Of a DNA stretch of 64,000 bases, positions 59,401-64,000 are shown in pieces (the first letter of the stretch is position 1; every line of letters begins with the position of its first letter). Source of the DNA: Bugula neritina (Eukaryota > Bryozoa > Gymnolaemata > Cheilostomatida > Bugulidae). The stretch spans positions 12,099,722 through 12,163,721 of the forward strand of contig OZ037766.1 of assembly GCA_964035545.1 (NCBI GenBank), written 5' to 3'. The notes beneath the pieces were generated by a model that saw only the letters and a list, made by a program, of their open reading frames with translations, was not told the DNA's origin and did not search any database. The position numbers were made by a program, and so were the translations under genes.

Positions 59401-62400
59401 AAGGCCCAGATAATGTATACAGAGAGCTGAAAAGTGGAGTTGTGCTGTGCAAGTAAGAGTATAAACAACAGAAAATTCATGTCTTTTATGTCTTCAACCA
59501 TTTAGTAATTAGTACAATTTAGCTGTAACCTAATTTTTGGTAAACTTTTAGTTGTTAGATGCCTCTTATTACATGTTTAAAAAAACATTACACGGTAATT
59601 AAAAGTTGAAAATAGGCTATACTTCTCTTTTTTACACCTACAGTTATACTTTCTTCTTACAATCAATCTTGAAATAAATTAAACTTTTATGAAGAAATTT
59701 TATGTTTATGGTTGCCTGAAGCAAAAAGTTTCAACTGTATTTAGACTCTATGGTAACTTCATAGTCTTGAATAGTTGGTATTGATGTTAGTGATAGCTGT
59801 GAATTCAATGGAACACCTTAGCTTGTGTTTTAACATTTGGTTTGTCTCCTTTTAGCTTAATTTCTGCTCTTTATGATGGATCTTCTAAGTTATCTCCTGA
59901 AGCTCAAGCTTTCCGGCCAAGGATTAAGTCAAGTAACATGGACATTGCCTTTAAGCAGGTAAAGTTTCATAGCAGAGCATTCTTCTATTAGTATTGTGCT
60001 ACTGTCACTCTTTTGGCAGATTAGCAATTGAACTCTTCTGTTGTAAGATTCACACTTCTATAATAATTCCGTCAACTTATTTGGAATTTAATGTATTTAA
60101 ATTACTGATTATCTTAATAATTTATCTTTACTATAAAGTTTTAAAATACGGTAAAGTAAGTTCAGTATACCAGATCTTCATATATAGTAGTTTTCTTTCA
60201 AAATAATGATGTAAGGCTAAGAGATTTTATTACGTTATAATACTTGTAATTTATATGTAATAAAGTTGCATGAGTTTGCTTTTATTTTTCAATAATTATG
60301 TTGTATGATACGGTAATTATACTTATAGTTTTATGTATTCTGCAATAATTTCTATGTCAATATTTTCTTTTCTCAGCCTGACTGCATTTTTCCATACCTC
60401 ATTACTTACTGGCCTTTGCCAATTTCATAAAAAGTCTTAGTTTTTTCTCAGTAAATTAGTTGATCATGTTGTTAGGATGCTGATAAAAAAGATAACACTG
60501 AGGTTGGTTTTTGTACAGCTAAAGCTATTAGCTATAGCATACCTATTACATGTGCCACAAAGTTACCTGTCTCTATGTGTGTTCAGTTTAACAGAAGTGT
60601 CACTTTGCCAGCTGAAAAACTTGTATAATGCCCATTATAGTGAAACGTTCCTGTTTATGCTTATAAGATTATTTGCAACAGGACATTTCTTCCAAGAGTA
60701 ACTTGGTCAAAATAAAGTAAATACTTGAACAATAGCTGTTAAGTATTGCGTTCTGCAGTATACTGATAAATTCAATCATACATACTTTTATAAGTCTGAA
60801 TCATTGCAGCATATTTTGCTTGCCTCTGTCTAAATCCCGTACCCTGTACCTCGGTTATATCCTCAATACACCTGTATTGTACAGTGTTGACTGTATTGGT
60901 ATGTTGCAACCGTAAATGTTGTTCACCTTTCAGCGCCATGTCCTGATTGGGTGGCGGTATGTTGCAGCCGTAATTACTCCTCCAATTTGCACACTTTGTG
61001 ATGCAGGATGTAATATTGTCAGATTGCTTACTATATTACATGCATAATTGTGAAATTGTGTTATATATTTTACTAGTTACAATGAATGTAATAGTAATAC
61101 AGGGTGTACACTTTTATAAGTTTTATAGTTTTCAGCAGTAGCATGTGATGTATCACTTGTATAGTTATTAAAACAAATTGTTCAACATTTGTAGATGGAG
61201 AATATTGAGATATATTTGAAAGCTGCCTCTTTATATGGGGTTCCAATCACTGGCATCTTTCCAACTGTAGACCTATTTGAAAATAGGAATCTAGGTGCCG
61301 TCATAGCAGGTCTTCAATCACTTGGTAGTGAGGTAATGGAATACTTTGCTCTTGATCTACCGGCCCCTTCAACCCTTCAATTATGTTAACAATACTAGCT
61401 GGCTAACATTTCTAGTAGATTCTTCTTTGGTATTCCAAATAACGAAGATGCTAATGGTTGCCAAACTACTGTATGTTGTTATTTTTATGCTGATATTTCT
61501 CTCTTGTTTGACTCTGAACTTATTCAATAGCAGAAAATATTGATATTGTCAGGCACAGAGACATGAATTCAGTGGTGCTACATGCGGTCCCAAACCAACC
61601 GTAAAAAATAAGAGGAACTTTACTATGGAACAGCTCAAAAATGGCGACTCTATCATTGGTCTTCAGTCAGGTAGGTTATAATGCAATGAGTATCAGATGT
61701 GTTACTGGAATATAGTATTTTGTATGGCTTAGTGGTTTTAATGCATAAAATAAGTGGGTCTTTTAAACACATTCTGCTGATTTTCGTATCTGGATTTGAA
61801 AAATATTTAGAGAATACTTTGTTTTTAAATGTCTATTTATATTATATTACTGTGTTTTATACAATACGTGCACATGTATGTATATATCATTATGTGTAAG
61901 AACTGATATTTTCTTAAGTTTAAACTTTAAACAACTTTTTGGAGAAAAGTTAAACAATAACTGTATCTTAAGGCCAATAAGCACGTTTTATGCTGAAGAG
62001 TGGGCTGATGGAGAATTTGTGATGATAGCCTTACTGCATGTTATAAATTTCCTACATTAGAATGCATGTTTTCTGCAGTGAATGTAAATAGTGCAGTAGC
62101 TGTTGATCAGACAACTCTTAAACATTGCAACTGCAGAATTTGTTATTCGTTTAGTCTGTCATTCAACGTGATACAGTGTACCCATCTTTTGTTTTTTTCC
62201 AGATTTCTTTATCTAATTGCTATACATATTAATGAGAAGCAGTGTTTAACCATCATAGGGTGGGCAGATTTGGCTGGTTTTAACACTTGACACATCAAAC
62301 TAAATTATTTATTTAATTGAAACCTTACACCCCCAGTGCTACCTTCCTCTGTCCTGTCTTACCAAACCACCACCTAGTCTTGTGATTCTAGGTACCAATA

Positions 62401-63918
62401 AGTTTGCTTCACAAAAGGGAATGTCAATGGGTGCTGTCCGTCACATTGCGGACATCCGGGCTGATGACATGAATCAAAACGGGCAAGGAATTATCAATTT
62501 GCAAGCAGGCACCAACAAATTTGCCTCGCAGAAAGGAATGAGCATGGGTGCTGTTCGTCATATTGCTGATATTAGAGCTGATGATATTAATCAAGACGGG
62601 CAGGGATTTGTTCAGCTTCAGTCTGGTTAGATAAAGCTCTTTTGAATTTAGTATCCATTTTTAGAAAGCAATTTCTTAAATTCACTTTCAATTCTTCCAA
62701 CATTTAAAGTCTCATCTAAGACATTGACTATTTATTTCCAATATTCCTATAAAACTATGCCAAGTAGATTATTCCTTAATTCTTACTTTCTCACTGTAAG
62801 CCAACATGTAATAGGATCACAGCTGTTGATAATTACATAACCAAAGTTATGATAATAAGCTCCAAAGTCCTTTAGGTACTATTTACTAACTTTAGCAGTT
62901 ATGACTTTATGTAGGAATAAATAGTTTTCTATAATCTTCTTTGATTCAACATGCTTAAATATTTTGGATGCATAAATTTTTTTATATCATTAAATAAAAT
63001 TTGTGCCTTGACAGTGTTTTTGCCGCACATGCTGCTAAGCTCTCAGTAGTGTAAAGTTTCTTGATGGCTTAAACTAATCATAGATGCCAAGTGTTTGAAG
63101 GAAATAGTAGGCTTTATATGCTTTAGATGATATATATGTTTTCTGCCACCACCTACATTGCTTGATTGCACTACTTGTAGTACCTAAAATCTACTCAAAA
63201 TTGTAATGCTGTTAATTGAAATTTTTGGGATTCTAGTTTTGTATATGATGAGCTGGCAAAGTATAATCGGTAGCGATTTGATTTAAATGACGTCTAGGTA
63301 CCAACAAATTTGCTTCGCAAAAGGGAATGTCAATGGGTGCTGTCCGCCATATCTCTGATATTCGAGCCGATGATATGGATCAGAATGGACAAGGAATTAT
63401 CAATTTGCAAGCAGGCACTAACAAATTTGCCTCGCAGAAGGGAATGAGCATGGGTGCTGTTCGTCATGTTGCTGATATTCGCGCTGACGATATGAATCAG
63501 GAAGGGTGTGGTGTCATTGGCCTTCAGTCAGGTATAATTAAATAAGTCATTTAGAATTAGTCTCAAAGTGTCCTAGAATTCTGCATTGAAGAAAGGCTAA
63601 TGCTTCTTTCAATTCTTTTTTAAACTTGGTTTATGCAAGAATACTTGGAGTAACCTGTTTTAAAGTAAGCGCGGGCTATTGTAGGTACAAATAAGTTTGC
63701 TTCACAAAAAGGTATGTCAATGGGTAAAGTACGTCATATTGCCGACATTCGAGCTGATGATATGGTGCCAGAAGGGCATGGTCAAATACAACTTCAGTCA
63801 GGTACAAATAAGTTTGCATCGCAGAAGGGTATGTCTATGGGGAAAGTAAGGCATATAGCAGATATCCGTGCCGATGATTTGTCTCGGGACGGAATGGATC
63901 ACATTCAGTTACAGTCAG
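53463..63918 (+). CDS. calponin-family protein with CH domain, long variable N-terminal insert and calponin-like repeats (5' part)
   Basis: Exons: 53463-53513, 55284-55370, 55929-56012, 56235-56351, 56679-56804, 57113-57238, 57561-57686, 57845-57967, 58327-58443, 58552-58701, 59322-59452, 59856-59958, 61195-61332, 61553-61670, 62392-62625, 63298-63531, 63685-63918, then past the window. Residues 1-17 (MANRVHDMGMDRAQGSR) match the start of calponin/transgelin proteins. The next nine exons (352 residues, all phase 0-0) have no counterpart in the family and interrupt the usual linker. The CH domain follows (LLAKYDYGAENEVREWI ... VYRELKSGVVLCNLI ... VDLFENRNLGAVIAGLQSLG, ~370-493), then a first calponin box (IGLQSG) and six 39-residue repeats (GTNKFASQKGMSMG...RHIADIRADD...LQSG). 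Family knowledge: CH plus such repeats binds and bundles actin in invertebrate muscle. Start is the family-conserved MANR. Confidence 0.88.
53562..53720. mobile_element. MITE, copy 3 of the TAGGTGCAGTAGTGG family
   Basis: Begins TAGGTGCAGTGATGGAGAAA and ends TTTCTCCACTACTGCTCCTA. The interior matches copies 1 and 2. It lies in intron 1 of the calponin gene, 48 bp after the donor. Confidence 0.8.
54875..55075 (+). mobile_element. tRNA-derived SINE, older subfamily
   Basis: Head with TTGGCCTATTGGTTA and the B-box variant TGGGTTCAAATACC, core GGCCATTGGTGATGTCAGG then AAGATCATCCAATC, and a tail with AAAGCTCTCAAACC shared with 36425-36610. It lies in intron 1 of the calponin gene. Confidence 0.75.
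56064..57837 (+). repeat. four tandem copies of a ~445-bp exon-plus-intron unit
   Basis: Units start at 56064, 56508, 56957 and 57390, each beginning ATAA[CT]CATTGC. Each holds one exon with intact AG|GATGGG acceptor and CGT|GTATGT donor. Exon 1 is 117 bp and lacks one ATTGATAGC block; the other three are 126 bp. Encoded sequence: DGRTVEEV(L/S)PDDSVVRRR, then TSRS(G/R)VSSS, then a GDSLTSRR end. Unit 3 lacks a 15-bp intron piece (TTATTTGGGTTTATG), which explains its shorter period. Intron and exon parts are similarly conserved, so the duplications are recent. The last unit abuts the acceptor of the next exon, which has a similar DDS...VRRSRTS layout and may be an older copy. Confidence 0.93.
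62392..63918 (+). repeat. duplicated 234-bp exons, each encoding two calponin-like repeats
   Basis: Exons 62392-62625, 63298-63531 and 63685-63918 all have phase 1-1 and exactly 234 bp, and start GGT ACC/ACA AA(T/C) after joining. Each encodes two 39-residue repeats. The third has K in place of A in MSMGKVRHIADIR. More copies are expected beyond the window. The 62625 donor (TCTG|GTTAGA) is weaker than the others (TCAG|GT). Confidence 0.9.
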
Positions 63919-64000
63919 GTTTGTTTAGCTAGACATTGCTGCGAGGAGTTGAAGATTGTTGTGCATTCTTGCACGAGTCAGCTTGGGAAATTTGTTTGAA

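Noticed and set aside
1-64000. CRISPR array, operons, bacterial features
   Set aside because: Spliced genes, LTR elements and SINEs show animal nuclear DNA. No regularly spaced direct repeats with unique spacers were seen.

Overview
The window is AT-rich animal nuclear DNA: GT-AG introns, genes spread over kilobases, retrotransposons, MITEs and tRNA-derived SINEs. The gene set (a DCUN1D3-type neddylation regulator, a calponin-family muscle protein with many calponin-like repeats) fits a bilaterian invertebrate. A spiralian/lophotrochozoan is my guess only. All gene models below were assembled by hand from splice sites, reading phase and ORF continuity. No search could be run.

Layout: (1) 1-2944, the 3' end of a plus-strand Ty3/gypsy element with an extra zinc-finger ORF after pol and a 630-bp LTR. 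(2) 2945-6234, AT-rich, simple-repeat-like DNA with a perfect 105-bp palindrome and a MITE. (3) 6235-7035, an intronless-looking DCUN1D3 homologue. (4) 10013-24875, a 22-exon gene for a 1330-residue protein of unknown function (coiled coil, beta-rich domain, membrane segments, repetitive tail). Its introns carry a (TA)35 run, a hAT MITE with intact 8-bp target duplication, a SINE and another MITE. (5) 26375-32303, minus strand, a five-exon single-pass membrane protein of 413 residues. (6) 35316-36227, minus strand, a Lys/Glu-rich reading frame broken by one TGA. (7) 37519-37707, a young SINE with 19-bp target duplication. (8) 38626-46122, a complete minus-strand gypsy element with LTRs that look identical, intact gag and pol, and a textbook -1 frameshift signal. 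(9) 46123-53462, gene-poor DNA with a LINE trace and MITEs. (10) 53463 to the window end, a calponin-family gene that continues past the edge.

The most unusual system is in the calponin gene. Between the exon for the conserved N-terminus and the first CH-domain exon lie nine exons, every one phase 0-0, four of them near-identical copies made by tandem duplication of a ~445-bp exon-plus-intron unit. Any subset can be skipped or joined without changing frame, so the locus can in principle encode a set of muscle proteins with a disordered, Arg/Ser-rich N-terminal insert of 0 to 352 residues. Downstream, each 234-bp exon encodes exactly two 39-residue calponin-like repeats, so repeat number is also built by exon duplication.
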